Shown here in pieces: positions 26,979 through 36,032 of a stretch of DNA of 48,905 bases. Source of the stretch: Clostridia bacterium (GTDB lineage Bacteria > Bacillota > Clostridia > Acetivibrionales > DSM-2933); NCBI GenBank assembly GCA_026418275.1, contig JAOABQ010000098.1, positions 1 to 48,905 on the forward strand. Reading direction: 5' to 3'. A program made the position numbers and the translations under genes. Below the pieces are notes generated by a model. It made no database searches. It was given only the letters and a program-made list of their open reading frames with translations, and was not told the origin of the DNA. Each line of letters begins with the position of its first letter. Position 1 is the stretch's first letter.

Positions 26979-27935
26979 ATGGGTGATTCTGTAGGCTTAC
27001 TTAGAAATATCGTAAAGAATGTTGAAAATGTCATCATCGGAAAAAAAAGCGCAATTGAATTGACTCTCATGTCACTGATTTGTGATGGTCATGTTCTCAT
27101 AGAGGATGTTCCCGGGGTAGGAAAAACAAGCCTAGTATCCTCACTGGCAAAATCCATCAATGCCTCTTTTAAAAGAATACAATTTACACCGGATATTCTG
27201 CCTTCGGATATTACCGGTTTTTCAATGTATAACCAAAAAAACGGTGAATTTGAATACCGCCCGGGCAGTATCATGAGCCACCTGGTTTTAGCAGATGAAA
27301 TCAACCGGACTTCTCCCAAAACCCAGGCAAGTCTTTTGGAAGTAATGGAAGAAAGTCAGGTCACCGTTGACGGCACAACCTATAAACTTCCAAAACCCTT
27401 TATGGTCCTTGCAACCCAGAACCCTGTAGAGTACCTGGGCACCTTTCCTCTTCCGGAGGCTCAGTTGGACCGGTTTTTCATGAAAATTACCCTTGGGTAT
27501 CCCACTGCGGGCGAAGAAGGGTACATACTTTCCAAATTTCAACAGGGTAGTCCCATGGAAGCATTAAAACCTGCAGCAGACAATCAAGATATCGTTTCTA
27601 TTCAAAAGGAAATACGAAATATTCATGTAGATCAGAGTATTAACCATTTCATTGTGGATATTGTTGGACAAACTAGAAAGCATCCGGATGTACTGCTTGG
27701 GGCCAGTCCAAGAGGCTCTTTATCCCTTTTCAGAGCATCTCAGGCATGGGCTTTCTATAATGAGCGGAGCTATGTCTTGCCTGAAGACGTAAAAAAAATG
27801 GCGATCCCTGTTCTCTCTCACCGTCTTGTTTTAAAACAGGAAGCGAAGCTTAAAAAGATAACCTCAGAAGATATTATGCAGACAATATTGAATAAAGTAA
27901 ATGTACCAGTGGTGGATTTCAATGAAAAGGAATAG
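26979..27935 (+). CDS. MoxR-family AAA+ ATPase
   Basis: A 318-residue AAA+ ATPase of the MoxR group, thought to act as chaperones for partner proteins with vWA/DUF58 folds. Walker A is GVGKTS within EDVPGVGKTS, Walker B is LADEINRTSPKTQASLLE, sensor 1 is ATQNPVEYLGTFPLPEAQLDRF in part, and the sensor 2 region is GASPRGSLSLFRASQAWA. The gene starts a three-gene operon (MoxR, DUF58, transglutaminase) and overlaps the DUF58 gene by 14 bases. Confidence 0.92.
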   Translation: MGDSVGLLRNIVKNVENVIIGKKSAIELTLMSLICDGHVLIEDVPGVGKTSLVSSLAKSINASFKRIQFTPDILPSDITGFSMYNQKNGEFEYRPGSIMSHLVLADEINRTSPKTQASLLEVMEESQVTVDGTTYKLPKPFMVLATQNPVEYLGTFPLPEAQLDRFFMKITLGYPTAGEEGYILSKFQQGSPMEALKPAADNQDIVSIQKEIRNIHVDQSINHFIVDIVGQTRKHPDVLLGASPRGSLSLFRASQAWAFYNERSYVLPEDVKKMAIPVLSHRLVLKQEAKLKKITSEDIMQTILNKVNVPVVDFNEKE

Positions 27936-29121
27936 AATTTTATATTTTTTACTACTTGGTTTATCGGTAATCTTTATATATTTTTACGGGGGAAAAATTC
28001 CGTATATGTTTTTTTATACGGTAGTCTCCCTTGCCATGATATCATTTTTATATACCCTTGTTATCCTGCTCCGATTCAAGTATCTTCAGGATATTGACAA
28101 AAAATTCGTTATGAAGGGAGATAAGGTTAACTTTATTTTCAGCGTGCATAATGAGGATTTTCTTCTTTACCCATATATTAAGGTAACCTTTTTTGGATCG
28201 GAAACACTTTTTAAAAAGCAATTCCAGTCAAAAAGCTTCTCTCTGGCGCCTTTGAAAGAGAAAAACTATTCACTGGAACTTGAGTGCAAATACCGGGGAT
28301 CTTATGAAATCGGGGTGAAGTCCTTTGAAATTGACGATTTCCTTGGCATTTTCAAATTAAAATATAATTTAAACGAAACAAAGTATGTTACCGTTTATCC
28401 GAGAATTATTTATCTGGACCGTTTTAAGCTGCAAACCAATTTCTCCTCTGAAACCCAATCCATTACCAACGGAAGGTTTGAGGATACAACCATGATATCG
28501 GATATAAGAAAGTATACGTACGGAGATTCATTAAAGAAAATTCATTGGAAACTCAGTGCAAAAATGAATGATTTTTTGGTTAAAAACCATGAAGGTTCTA
28601 CCGAAACCAGTACGGTTATTCTTCTCGATTTAAAAAAGAATCCCTTTACGGTTGAGGAAAATACCATTATTGAAGATAAACTCATAGAATCCGCTGTTGC
28701 AATCATTTATTACTGCCTTTCCAATTGGATTCCAATTCATCTTGTATATTATAAGGATCAGATTGTTGACATTGAAGCAAAAAACCCCTTGTGCTTTGAC
28801 GACATATATAAAACGCTTTCAAAGATCATGTTTATTGAAAAAATTGATGTTAAGGACCTTCTGAATGTCTATTTGAAAGACTTTTTCAAGAAGACAAACA
28901 TTTTAATTCTGACTTCGAATATCAGTTATGAATTGTACAGTGAAATCTATAAAACCAAGTTCTCGGGATATGAAATATCTTTTGTATATGTTTCGCCGGA
29001 GGAAGTGACGGGGGTTAATGATACCGAAGCCGACAATATTTTATCCTATCTTCCTGAAATCGGTGTAGATACCTATAAAATCAACATCAGCGATGATATT
29101 AAACACGTTTTGGAACGCTAA
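27922..29121 (+). CDS. DUF58 membrane protein
   Basis: A 399-residue protein with two N-terminal membrane segments (about residues 5-22 and 27-47) and a C-terminal DUF58 domain with a vWA-like fold. The hallmark is IRKYTYGDSLKKIHWKLSAK near residue 200, containing the R-x-Y-x-x-G-D and I-x-W pattern. DUF58 proteins are the usual partners of MoxR ATPases, but their reaction is unknown. The ATG at 27922 lies inside the end of the MoxR gene, so translation is probably coupled. Confidence 0.88.
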   Translation: MKRNRILYFLLLGLSVIFIYFYGGKIPYMFFYTVVSLAMISFLYTLVILLRFKYLQDIDKKFVMKGDKVNFIFSVHNEDFLLYPYIKVTFFGSETLFKKQFQSKSFSLAPLKEKNYSLELECKYRGSYEIGVKSFEIDDFLGIFKLKYNLNETKYVTVYPRIIYLDRFKLQTNFSSETQSITNGRFEDTTMISDIRKYTYGDSLKKIHWKLSAKMNDFLVKNHEGSTETSTVILLDLKKNPFTVEENTIIEDKLIESAVAIIYYCLSNWIPIHLVYYKDQIVDIEAKNPLCFDDIYKTLSKIMFIEKIDVKDLLNVYLKDFFKKTNILILTSNISYELYSEIYKTKFSGYEISFVYVSPEEVTGVNDTEADNILSYLPEIGVDTYKINISDDIKHVLER

Positions 29122-29144
29122 AGGAAAGAGGGTTTACAGTCAAT

Positions 29145-31790
29145 ATGCAGCCAACAAAAATATTTAATACCGTTTACAAGTATATACTGTCTCTTTTGAT
29201 GAGTTTTACTTTTGTGTATGCCCTAGCTGCTTCGTTGTGGTCTACATTCAAGCATACTTATACCCATACCGACCTAGCACTATCTGTTTTATTATCTTTT
29301 GTACTGATTTCAATCATTTTCTTCAACAAACGTACACTGATTGTAAGCGGCTCTATTTTGGCACTTGCTCTTATTGCATTTATAGCTTACTCATTTTATA
29401 ACGCACAGTGGTCTTTGTACCTGGACATTTTTAATGAATTCACCCTATGGGTACAAAATTTTGTCAATAAAAGAGCCTCTCTTACTTTAATTTATGAAAT
29501 CCTCATGATGTCATTGATGTCCTTTGGGATTACCTTACTTGTATACTATTTTACCGTAAAAAAGTATAGCTTTTTGGTGATCGCTCTATCGGGAGTGGCA
29601 ATCTTCTCATCACAGGTCATTTTAAAGTACATTGTCAGCTATCCTGCATTTTATTCCTTCCTATTCCTGGCCTTGATCTACTACCTTTTGCACATCTATT
29701 TTAAAAATGCCTCCAAGGAATACAATGACTATATTTCTCCTTATAAATTTGCATTGTGGGCCATCCCCTTATGTTTAACCGTTTTATTGGTTTCCTTTAT
29801 GATTCCTGCCCGTTCCAAGCCTATTCAATGGAAATGGCTGGATACTAAGGTGCGGTATGTCAATAATTTGTTTTACCCTAAGAAAAACTATAATGTATTT
29901 GATTTCTTTTCTCTTTCTTCATCAGGTTTTGGAGAAGGAGACACTAAACTCGGCGGCCGGGTCCGGTTGGATAAGACCCTTGTGTTAAAGGTATATTCAC
30001 CAAGGATCATCTATTTAAAGGGTACCTCCAAGGAAATTTACACAGGTTCGGCTTGGGTTTCACCCGATACTAAGGCCACCCCTTTACCTTCTAATCTCCG
30101 TACATCCTATTCTGATATTTCCTCATCGGAAAATGTTTACCGGGATTATTACGAAAGCATTGTTGGCCCCAGGTATTTAAATACAAGTTTTACTCCGTAC
30201 AATAGTTTTACACATAATGATGAAATAGAAGTTACTTACGAAAATATAAAACTAAAGTCCCTGTTTGTTCCTTTAAGGGCCAGTTCAATTCATTTTTCAT
30301 CGACACCCAAACCAACGGTTTACTACGATGAAAGGGGCATTTTCACTACCAAGGACCAGCTCAAAAAGGGGGTTAGCTACAAAGTCTCTGTTGCAAATGT
30401 TGATTATGACAATGAAGATTTCAAGGAAATGCTTAGAAAAAGCTACAGGGGCCTTTATAAAAATGCACAAAAGGATTTTTATGAAAATGTAAGGAATCAA
30501 GCAAAGCCCATATCACAGCAGTTGGTGTCCAATGCGAATTTAGGGGTTTACAACCAGATTTCTGTTGGCGGTTTCTTTTTTGAGATCATAGATATCTACA
30601 GCACTCCTAAATTAATGGTTGCTGACCCAAACGGAACAGCTACCATGTTGTTTCTAAATTCCCTTACCCCTCTTGAAGTGGAAAATCAGATAACAAATAT
30701 ATTGACCGCCTATTTAGGGGGAGAGTCTTTCCAAGAACCCGCAAAAAACAATTTAATCACCTATGCTGAAGGTGTATACCAAAAATACCTCCAACTGCCG
30801 GATAACCTTCCAACCCGGGTGAAAGATATGGCTCACGTGATCACCGACCCCTTTGACAATAATTATGACAAGGCAAGGGCAATAGAAAAATATCTTTCTG
30901 ACAATTTCCCTTATACTTTAAATCCACCCTCCCGTCCCCGTGGACAGGATTTCGTAGATCATTTCCTATTTGACGGCAAGGAAGGCTATTGTGTTTATTA
31001 TGCAACGGCTATGACAGTCCTTGCACGAAGTGTAGGGATCCCAGCCAGATACGTAGAAGGCTATGTCCTTCCTGGAAAGACCAAAAACGGAAACCTCTTT
31101 GAAGTAACCAACCAGCAGGCCCACGCATGGGTTGAGGTGTATTTTGAGGGTTTTGGCTGGGTTCCTTTCGAGCCTACCTCTCCCTTTGGCTCTAATTTTT
31201 ATAACAATACCAATATTGTAGGCCGTTTCTCTAATCAAGGGACAGACGCAGCAACAGCAGAGTATCTACGCAGATTAAAGGGTGAAGGCGCAATAAGCAT
31301 TGACGTAGATCCTGTAACGCCTGGTGGTGATAGTAAAAAGGAAACAGACAATAAAAAGAAAACATATATTCCTCAAATTGCTGTGACTGCTTCCATTGTA
31401 CTTGTTATCCTTCTTATCTTTATGATGCTCTTTAACGCAATGAAACACCGGGTCCGTATCCGGAAGCTAAAGAGGGCCGAACCAAGAAGGAGTGTATTGC
31501 TGTTATTTAAATACTACACCAAGCTCCTTTCTCTTACCGGCTATGGAATTAATCCGGGTGAAACCCCCAGCCAGTATGCAGAAAGAATCGATTCGTGTTT
31601 GATCTTTAGTCCTGTAAAGTTTAAGGAAGTTACAACCATTTTTTCAACAGCCAGGTACAGTACGATTGAAATATCACCTGAAAACAAAAAGGTTCTGTGT
31701 GATTTCATGAAGACCCTTTTAGCTTCTACCAAGGAACGGCTTGGCCGCTTTAAATTCTTTATCTTTAAGTATATCTTGGGAAAAGTATAA
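29145..31790 (+). CDS. membrane-anchored transglutaminase-like protein (TgpA family)
   Basis: An 881-residue protein. About six to seven membrane segments fill residues 10-225, a long extracellular part follows, and the transglutaminase-like core is at about 590-680: Cys in GYCVYYATAMTVLARSVGIP, His in NQQAHAWVEVYF, and the acidic residue in FGWVPFEPTSPF, where Glu takes the place of the more usual Asp. A final membrane segment lies near 745-765, with a DUF4129-like cytoplasmic tail of about 110 residues. TgpA proteins occur with MoxR and DUF58, as here. The substrate is unknown; a cell-envelope protein is the usual guess. It ends at a strong bidirectional terminator. Confidence 0.88.
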   Translation: MQPTKIFNTVYKYILSLLMSFTFVYALAASLWSTFKHTYTHTDLALSVLLSFVLISIIFFNKRTLIVSGSILALALIAFIAYSFYNAQWSLYLDIFNEFTLWVQNFVNKRASLTLIYEILMMSLMSFGITLLVYYFTVKKYSFLVIALSGVAIFSSQVILKYIVSYPAFYSFLFLALIYYLLHIYFKNASKEYNDYISPYKFALWAIPLCLTVLLVSFMIPARSKPIQWKWLDTKVRYVNNLFYPKKNYNVFDFFSLSSSGFGEGDTKLGGRVRLDKTLVLKVYSPRIIYLKGTSKEIYTGSAWVSPDTKATPLPSNLRTSYSDISSSENVYRDYYESIVGPRYLNTSFTPYNSFTHNDEIEVTYENIKLKSLFVPLRASSIHFSSTPKPTVYYDERGIFTTKDQLKKGVSYKVSVANVDYDNEDFKEMLRKSYRGLYKNAQKDFYENVRNQAKPISQQLVSNANLGVYNQISVGGFFFEIIDIYSTPKLMVADPNGTATMLFLNSLTPLEVENQITNILTAYLGGESFQEPAKNNLITYAEGVYQKYLQLPDNLPTRVKDMAHVITDPFDNNYDKARAIEKYLSDNFPYTLNPPSRPRGQDFVDHFLFDGKEGYCVYYATAMTVLARSVGIPARYVEGYVLPGKTKNGNLFEVTNQQAHAWVEVYFEGFGWVPFEPTSPFGSNFYNNTNIVGRFSNQGTDAATAEYLRRLKGEGAISIDVDPVTPGGDSKKETDNKKKTYIPQIAVTASIVLVILLIFMMLFNAMKHRVRIRKLKRAEPRRSVLLLFKYYTKLLSLTGYGINPGETPSQYAERIDSCLIFSPVKFKEVTTIFSTARYSTIEISPENKKVLCDFMKTLLASTKERLGRFKFFIFKYILGKV

Positions 31791-31832
31791 ATGTAAAAAT
31801 GCCCTCCTTCCGGTGAGGGCATTTTTACATTT
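31789..31832. terminator. perfect 18-bp bidirectional terminator
   Basis: The arms 31789-31806 and 31815-31832 are perfect reverse complements around an 8-base loop. The outer part is A/T-rich and the inner part is GCCCTC/GAGGGC. It overlaps the stop codon of the transglutaminase gene and would also stop minus-strand transcripts from the membrane-protein gene at 31886. Confidence 0.85.
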
Positions 31833-31885
31833 CTCTTAAATTTTTCAGCTTAGCTTATCCATATCAATCATTAGGTTTCATGCTT

Positions 31886-32263
31886 TTAAGCATCTTCACC
31901 ACGAAGACCGCCGTTTTTTAAAAAACTCTCAAAAATAACAGCAATTAAAAATATACAAAACCCAATAACCGTAATTTCCAGAGATCTTTGATAGCATTCT
32001 TCAAACAAATTAACACTCCAGCCATCTTCACCAATGATTGCATAGGACAATTTGTTGTTGATCCCTATTCCATCCTTTGGTAAAAGGGATGATTGATAAT
32101 TGGACCACAAACTCAATGTAGAGACCATTGAAAAGAGTAAAGGCATGCTTAAAGTTAATGTTATCTTCCTCTTAATCTTCAATTTAAGAAAAACCATTCC
32201 TGCATATAAAATAAAGGTCCCTAACACAATCACCCAAAATAACAAAATTTCAATTTCCGACAT
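31886..32263 (-). CDS. small membrane protein of unknown function
   Basis: A 125-residue protein with three likely membrane segments: about residues 5-27, 36-54 and 94-112. The loop between the last two (about 55-93) contains Lys, Asp, Glu and one Cys and probably faces outward. I recognise no family. The start has a TAGG site 7 bases upstream. Two hairpins (32462-32493 upstream and 31789-31832 downstream) bracket it, so it is probably its own unit. Confidence 0.6.
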   Translation of the reverse strand: MSEIEILLFWVIVLGTFILYAGMVFLKLKIKRKITLTLSMPLLFSMVSTLSLWSNYQSSLLPKDGIGINNKLSYAIIGEDGWSVNLFEECYQRSLEITVIGFCIFLIAVIFESFLKNGGLRGEDA

Positions 32264-32727
32264 TTTTTAACCTACTTTCATCCTTTAAATGAACACTAAA
32301 AAACATCTAGTTTTTAAAGTTAATTTAAAAATAACCATGATTATTATATCATTTTTTTGATGGAATGTTAACTTTTTTATCTGCATCCATTTTGCACCAT
32401 ATCCATCTAATAAATACCGTCAACCATCCTATAATCGCATGTACCTTTAACCCCAAAAAATATACCCCCTATGACAATACATAGAGGGTATTATATTTAA
32501 AATATAGATAACGCAGCTGCTTCATTCCATTTCAAATAGAATTGTGATGTGAGGTAAACCTTTGGGAGGGGGTTCATTTACTATCATCCATGGTTGAAAC
32601 TTATGCAATAGGCTAGCAATGTAAATTTCATTCGATTTTCTATGAATATAATATGATGTTTTCCAGTTTATGCGCTATCCATATTGTTAACAAATGTTTA
32701 ACTTATATCAACTTGTATTTTGTGTTA
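32264..32727. other. spacer between the small membrane protein and the first PspC gene
   Basis: The 464 bases are AT-rich. They hold the hairpin at 32462-32493 and, presumably, the promoter of the membrane-protein gene. A short frame on the plus strand near 32653 has no ribosome binding site and overlaps the PspC gene, so it is not called. Confidence 0.55.
32462..32493. terminator. terminator-like hairpin downstream of the PspC pair
   Basis: ATACCCCCTATG at 32462-32473 pairs with CATAGAGGGTAT, with one mismatch, around a 6-base loop. On the minus strand the stem is followed by ATTTTTTGG, a typical terminator tail. It lies about 235 bases after the end of the PspC gene at 32728. Confidence 0.6.
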
Positions 32728-32931
32728 TTAACTGTGCTTGTACCCGTGTATTCTGCTTGGAATCACAAACCATGCAATAAGATATGCAATAAAGCCGCTT
32801 CCTCCCATGAGTATAAAAATGATCCATGCAATTCTTATTAATGTAGGGTCAATATTAAAATATTCACCAATCCCGCCGCATACACCTGCGATTTTCCTAT
32901 CGTGTTCAGACAAATATAATCTTTTTTCCAT
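32728..32931 (-). CDS. PspC-domain protein (second of tandem pair)
   Basis: A 67-residue protein made almost wholly of a PspC domain: KRLYLSEHDRKIAGVCGGIGEYFNIDP followed in part by a membrane segment IAWIIFILMGGSGFIAYLIA and a final FVIP. PspC proteins bind or sense the membrane under envelope stress. It shares most positions with the neighbour at 32988-33173, 56 bases upstream, so the pair arose by duplication. GGGAG lies 8 bases before the start. Confidence 0.85.
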   Translation of the reverse strand: MEKRLYLSEHDRKIAGVCGGIGEYFNIDPTLIRIAWIIFILMGGSGFIAYLIAWFVIPSRIHGYKHS

Positions 32932-32987
32932 AAATATCTCTCCCTTCCTTACTTCCCTTAAGTAAGCTTAACGATTTTTCCTCTATT

Positions 32988-33173
32988 TTAAAATCTTCTC
33001 GGTATTATAATGGCGGCAATAATATAGGCTAAAATACCACTTCCACCCAGTAGTATGAATAGAACCCATAAAAGTCTTACAATCGTTGGGTCAATACCAA
33101 AGTACTCTCCAAAACCACCGCATACACCTGCAATTTTTTTGTCTATATCCGAGCGATACAATTTTCTTTCCAT
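32988..33173 (-). CDS. PspC-domain protein (first of tandem pair)
   Basis: A 61-residue PspC-domain protein: KLYRSDIDKKIAGVCGG, a central GEYFGIDPTIVRLLW, and a membrane segment FILLGGSGILAYIIAAIIIP. It is a close paralogue of the next gene. A small membrane-embedded stress sensor or binding partner is the likely role from the family. GGAG lies 10 bases upstream of the ATG. Confidence 0.85.
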   Translation of the reverse strand: MERKLYRSDIDKKIAGVCGGFGEYFGIDPTIVRLLWVLFILLGGSGILAYIIAAIIIPRRF

Positions 33174-33319
33174 AAGTATGCATCTCCTTCATTTGGTTTA
33201 AAAACCATTACCTATGTTTTGTTCTTTCATTTAATTATACGGAGCTCATTTTTATATGTCTGAATATTTTTTTAAATCATCAGCACATTAAACGCATTCA
33301 TTTTTGGTAATGACTCAAC

Positions 33320-33348
33320 AAAAAAAGCTGCTAATAATTAGCAGCTTT
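33320..33348 (-). terminator. strong terminator of the arylacetate cluster
   Basis: On the minus strand AAAGCTGCTAA (33348-33338) pairs perfectly with TTAGCAGCTTT (33334-33324) around a 3-base loop and runs into a stretch of seven T. It lies 15 bases after the stop of the ACT-domain gene and is a textbook rho-independent terminator. Confidence 0.9.
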
Positions 33349-33362
33349 GTACCCCATCTCAA

Positions 33363-33794
33363 TTAAAGGTCATATACAGCATCAGAGGATAAAACCTTCA
33401 CATCATTTTTAGTCATAACATCTACCGCTTTTTCCGGTTCTTCAACCCTTAAAATTACAAGGGCTTCATCCGTAGTTTTTCCGATAAAAGCATACATATA
33501 CTCAATTCCGATGGACTCACGCTCCAATATATTCAAAGCAGAAGCCAATCCACCGGGTTTATCAGGCACAGCTATGGCAATTACGCTGGTACAACTTACA
33601 GTAAACTCATTTTCCTTGAGGGCCGCTTCAGCCTTTTCGGGCTTGTTTACAATGAGCCTTAATATGCCGAAATCTGTTGTGTCGGCAATGGACAGAGCAC
33701 TAATGTCGATTTCGTTATCGCCTAATATCTTTGTTACCTCTGCCAACCTGCCCGACTTGTTTTCCAGAAATACAGAAATCTGTTTGACCAACAT
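33363..33794 (-). CDS. tandem ACT-domain amino acid-binding protein
   Basis: A 143-residue protein with two ACT domains: residues 1-68 (QISVFLENKSGRLAEVTKIL) and 70-143 (VIAIAVPDKPGGLASALNIL). ACT domains bind amino acids at domain interfaces. Stand-alone double-ACT proteins are regularly linked to phenylacetate-CoA ligase and IOR genes, as here. It may sense an aromatic amino acid and adjust the neighbouring enzymes; that is inference. It follows the ligase gene by 13 bases and has GGAGG 8 bases before its start. Confidence 0.88.
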   Translation of the reverse strand: MLVKQISVFLENKSGRLAEVTKILGDNEIDISALSIADTTDFGILRLIVNKPEKAEAALKENEFTVSCTSVIAIAVPDKPGGLASALNILERESIGIEYMYAFIGKTTDEALVILRVEEPEKAVDVMTKNDVKVLSSDAVYDL

Positions 33795-33807
33795 GTAAAT
33801 CTCCTCC

Positions 33808-35112
33808 TTATATTTTTCTCTTATCTATAACCCTTTTTGCCTTTCCTTCACTTCTTTCTATGGTTTTCGGTTCAACCAACTTTACTTTTGCATTGATTCC
33901 TAACGTACTTTCAATTTGGTGTCTGATTTTTCTTTCCAGATCTTCAATCCTTTTTACCTCATCAGAGAACATATTTTGGGTCATTTCCACCCAAACCTCA
34001 AGGTTATCTAAGTTATCCACCCGATCTACAATCAACAGGTAATGGGGCGCTGTTTCTCCGATTTCAAGCAGCACACTTTCAACCTGTGAAGGGAAAACAT
34101 TTACACCGCGGATGATAAGCATATCGTCGCTCCGGCCTGTCACCTTGCTCATCCGCACAGCAGTTCTTCCGCATACGCACTTTTCATAATTTAACGAGGA
34201 TATATCTCTTGTTCTATAGCGAATCAAAGGAAGTCCTTCTTTTGTCACAGTCGTAAATACCAATTCACCCTTTGATCCCGGCGGTAATACTTCTTCTGTT
34301 TCAGGATCAATAATCTCAGGAATAAAGTGATCTTCCGGAATATGCAAACCGCACTTGCACTCACATTCACTGGCTACACCCGGTCCGATGATTTCACTCA
34401 ATCCATAAATGTCGATTGCAAGAATGCCTAATCTTTCTTCAATCTCACTTCGCATATTGGCTGACCAGGGTTCTGCACCAAAAACGCCTGCTTTTAGCTT
34501 TAGTTCTTCTTTTTTAATTCCAGCCTCTTCCATCTCTTCTGCCATATATAAGGCATAAGAAGGCGTACAAGCCAAAATGGTCGTTCCAAAATCCTTCATG
34601 ATTTGAAGCTGTCTTTTTGTATTCCCTCCGGAAATAGGTATTACCGAAGCACCGATCCTTTCAGCTCCGTAATGAACACCTAAACCGCCTGTAAAAAGGC
34701 CATAACCATATGCAACCTGTATAAAGGATTCCTTATTGGCACCGGCACAGGCCAAAGTTCTTGCCATTACTTCCGCCCATGTATCGATATCTCTCCTGGT
34801 ATAACCTACTACGGTCTGCCTTCCGGTCGTACCTGAAGATGCATGAATTCTTACGATCTCACTTAAGGGGGTAGCAAACAGCCCGTAAGGATAAGTATCT
34901 CTCAAATCCTGTTTATAGGTAAAGGGAAGCTTTTTTAAATCCTCCAGAGATTTTATATCTCCGGGCTCAATCCCCTTCTTTTGCATTTTATCCCTATAAA
35001 AAGGTACATTATAATAAATTTTTTTAACCGTATTAACCAGTCTCTCGGTTTGAACACGGGTCATTTCTTCCCTCGACATACATTCATACGTCGGATTCCA
35101 ATACTTCATCAT
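33808..35112 (-). CDS. phenylacetate-CoA ligase (first copy)
   Basis: A 434-residue AMP-forming ligase of the PaaK family. The P-loop-like ATP motif is [16 protein letters not shown] near residue 90, the aromatic-adenylate motif is [11 protein letters not shown] near 235, and the hinge motif is [18 protein letters not shown] near 330. It activates an arylacetate (phenyl-, 4-hydroxyphenyl- or indole-acetate) as a CoA thioester at the cost of ATP. The C-terminal Lys in [13 protein letters not shown] is conserved. A close paralogue lies at 37946. Both the ATG at 35112 and the next codon could serve as start; GGGAGG is 6 and 9 bases away. Confidence 0.92.
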   Translation of the reverse strand: MMKYWNPTYECMSREEMTRVQTERLVNTVKKIYYNVPFYRDKMQKKGIEPGDIKSLEDLKKLPFTYKQDLRDTYPYGLFATPLSEIVRIHASSGTTGRQTVVGYTRRDIDTWAEVMARTLACAGANKESFIQVAYGYGLFTGGLGVHYGAERIGASVIPISGGNTKRQLQIMKDFGTTILACTPSYALYMAEEMEEAGIKKEELKLKAGVFGAEPWSANMRSEIEERLGILAIDIYGLSEIIGPGVASECECKCGLHIPEDHFIPEIIDPETEEVLPPGSKGELVFTTVTKEGLPLIRYRTRDISSLNYEKCVCGRTAVRMSKVTGRSDDMLIIRGVNVFPSQVESVLLEIGETAPHYLLIVDRVDNLDNLEVWVEMTQNMFSDEVKRIEDLERKIRHQIESTLGINAKVKLVEPKTIERSEGKAKRVIDKRKI

Positions 35113-35456
35113 TCTAAACCTCCCTAAACTTAATTTTATAGATTAAATAACAGGAGATTATAGATAACGAACTGTAAAAGTAAAATTTCGATTTCTGACA
35201 CCTAAGTAAACCAGGTATTTCATCTCTCGAATTTTACTAAGTTTACACTTCGTTATCTATAACATATTAAGGTAAAACACCCCTTTAATTTAACTCCTGT
35301 GTTCCATATATTAAGCCCACCTCTTCCCCCCCTGGGAAAGGCTTTTAGGGATTACGGCATCCTTCCGCCCCACACAAAAGCTGCTATAGGCTTTATGATC
35401 GTTCATTCGGTTTTTCTAAGCAGTAATAGAAGGCGGTATCACCGCCTCCATATTAG
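35113..35456. other. spacer between iorB and the first ligase gene, with a long inverted repeat
   Basis: The 344 bases interrupt an otherwise tight cluster. They contain the long inverted repeat at 35158-35263 and the ligase ribosome binding site. No gene was found. Confidence 0.6.
35158..35263. repeat. long inverted repeat, possible miniature element
   Basis: The arm 35158-35191 is the imperfect reverse complement of 35228-35263. The outer 14 bases (TTATAGATAACGAA) match perfectly; the remainder pairs with a few differences and a 3-base gap. The loop is about 36 bases. It looks like a MITE-type element or a large RNA hairpin in the leader of the ligase message. Other copies were not found in this window, except for a 10-base partial match near 32505. 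Confidence 0.6.
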
Positions 35457-36032
35457 TTATACATTATAACCTGCTTCAAAAGCGCGTAAGTTTACATCCA
35501 ACACTTTTTGAGGCACTATTTCCTTTATACTTTCAATCCATATTTCCTTTTCGATACCGGTGGATTTTGCCAAAACACCCAAAAGTACAATATTAATCGC
35601 TTTCATATTGCCGCAGCTTTTTGCAATTTCCAAAGCATCTAAGGATATGGTATTTCCATATGCTTCTTTAATTTTCCCTATAATATTATCCGGATATTTT
35701 GCCTTACCGGTAATAACAGGCATGGGGTTGATTTTCTGGCTGCTTACGATCATTTTTCCGCTGCCGGGCTTTAAATATTGAAGCCACCTTATCGCTTCCA
35801 ATTGTTCAAAAGCCAGTATAATATCTGCTTCGCCCTTTTCAATGATGGGGGAAAACACTTTTTCGCCCCATTTCACGTAAGTAACAACACTTCCTCCACG
35901 CTGTGCCATGCCATGAACTTCAGATACTTTAACGTCATAGGATTTCTTTAAGGCTACCGTTCCCAGTACCCTGCTTGCAAGCAAAGTCCCTTGGCCACCG
36001 ACTCCGACAATCATAATATTTAATTTATCCAT
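35457..36032 (-). CDS. iorB: indolepyruvate:ferredoxin oxidoreductase beta subunit
   Basis: A 191-residue gamma-type subunit of 2-oxoacid:ferredoxin oxidoreductases. GVGGQGTLLASRVLG near the start and VHGMAQRGGSVVTYVKWG are typical. With IorA it interconverts arylpyruvates and arylacetyl-CoA, CO2 and reduced ferredoxin. The ATG at 36032 is chosen; it overlaps the iorA stop by 8 bases (ATGGATAA), the usual sign of translational coupling. A GTG at 36041 is less likely. Confidence 0.93.
   Translation of the reverse strand: MDKLNIMIVGVGGQGTLLASRVLGTVALKKSYDVKVSEVHGMAQRGGSVVTYVKWGEKVFSPIIEKGEADIILAFEQLEAIRWLQYLKPGSGKMIVSSQKINPMPVITGKAKYPDNIIGKIKEAYGNTISLDALEIAKSCGNMKAINIVLLGVLAKSTGIEKEIWIESIKEIVPQKVLDVNLRAFEAGYNV

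Noticed and set aside
32653..32841. Plus-strand frame at the end of the PspC gene
   Set aside because: No ribosome binding site and most of it is antisense to the PspC gene.
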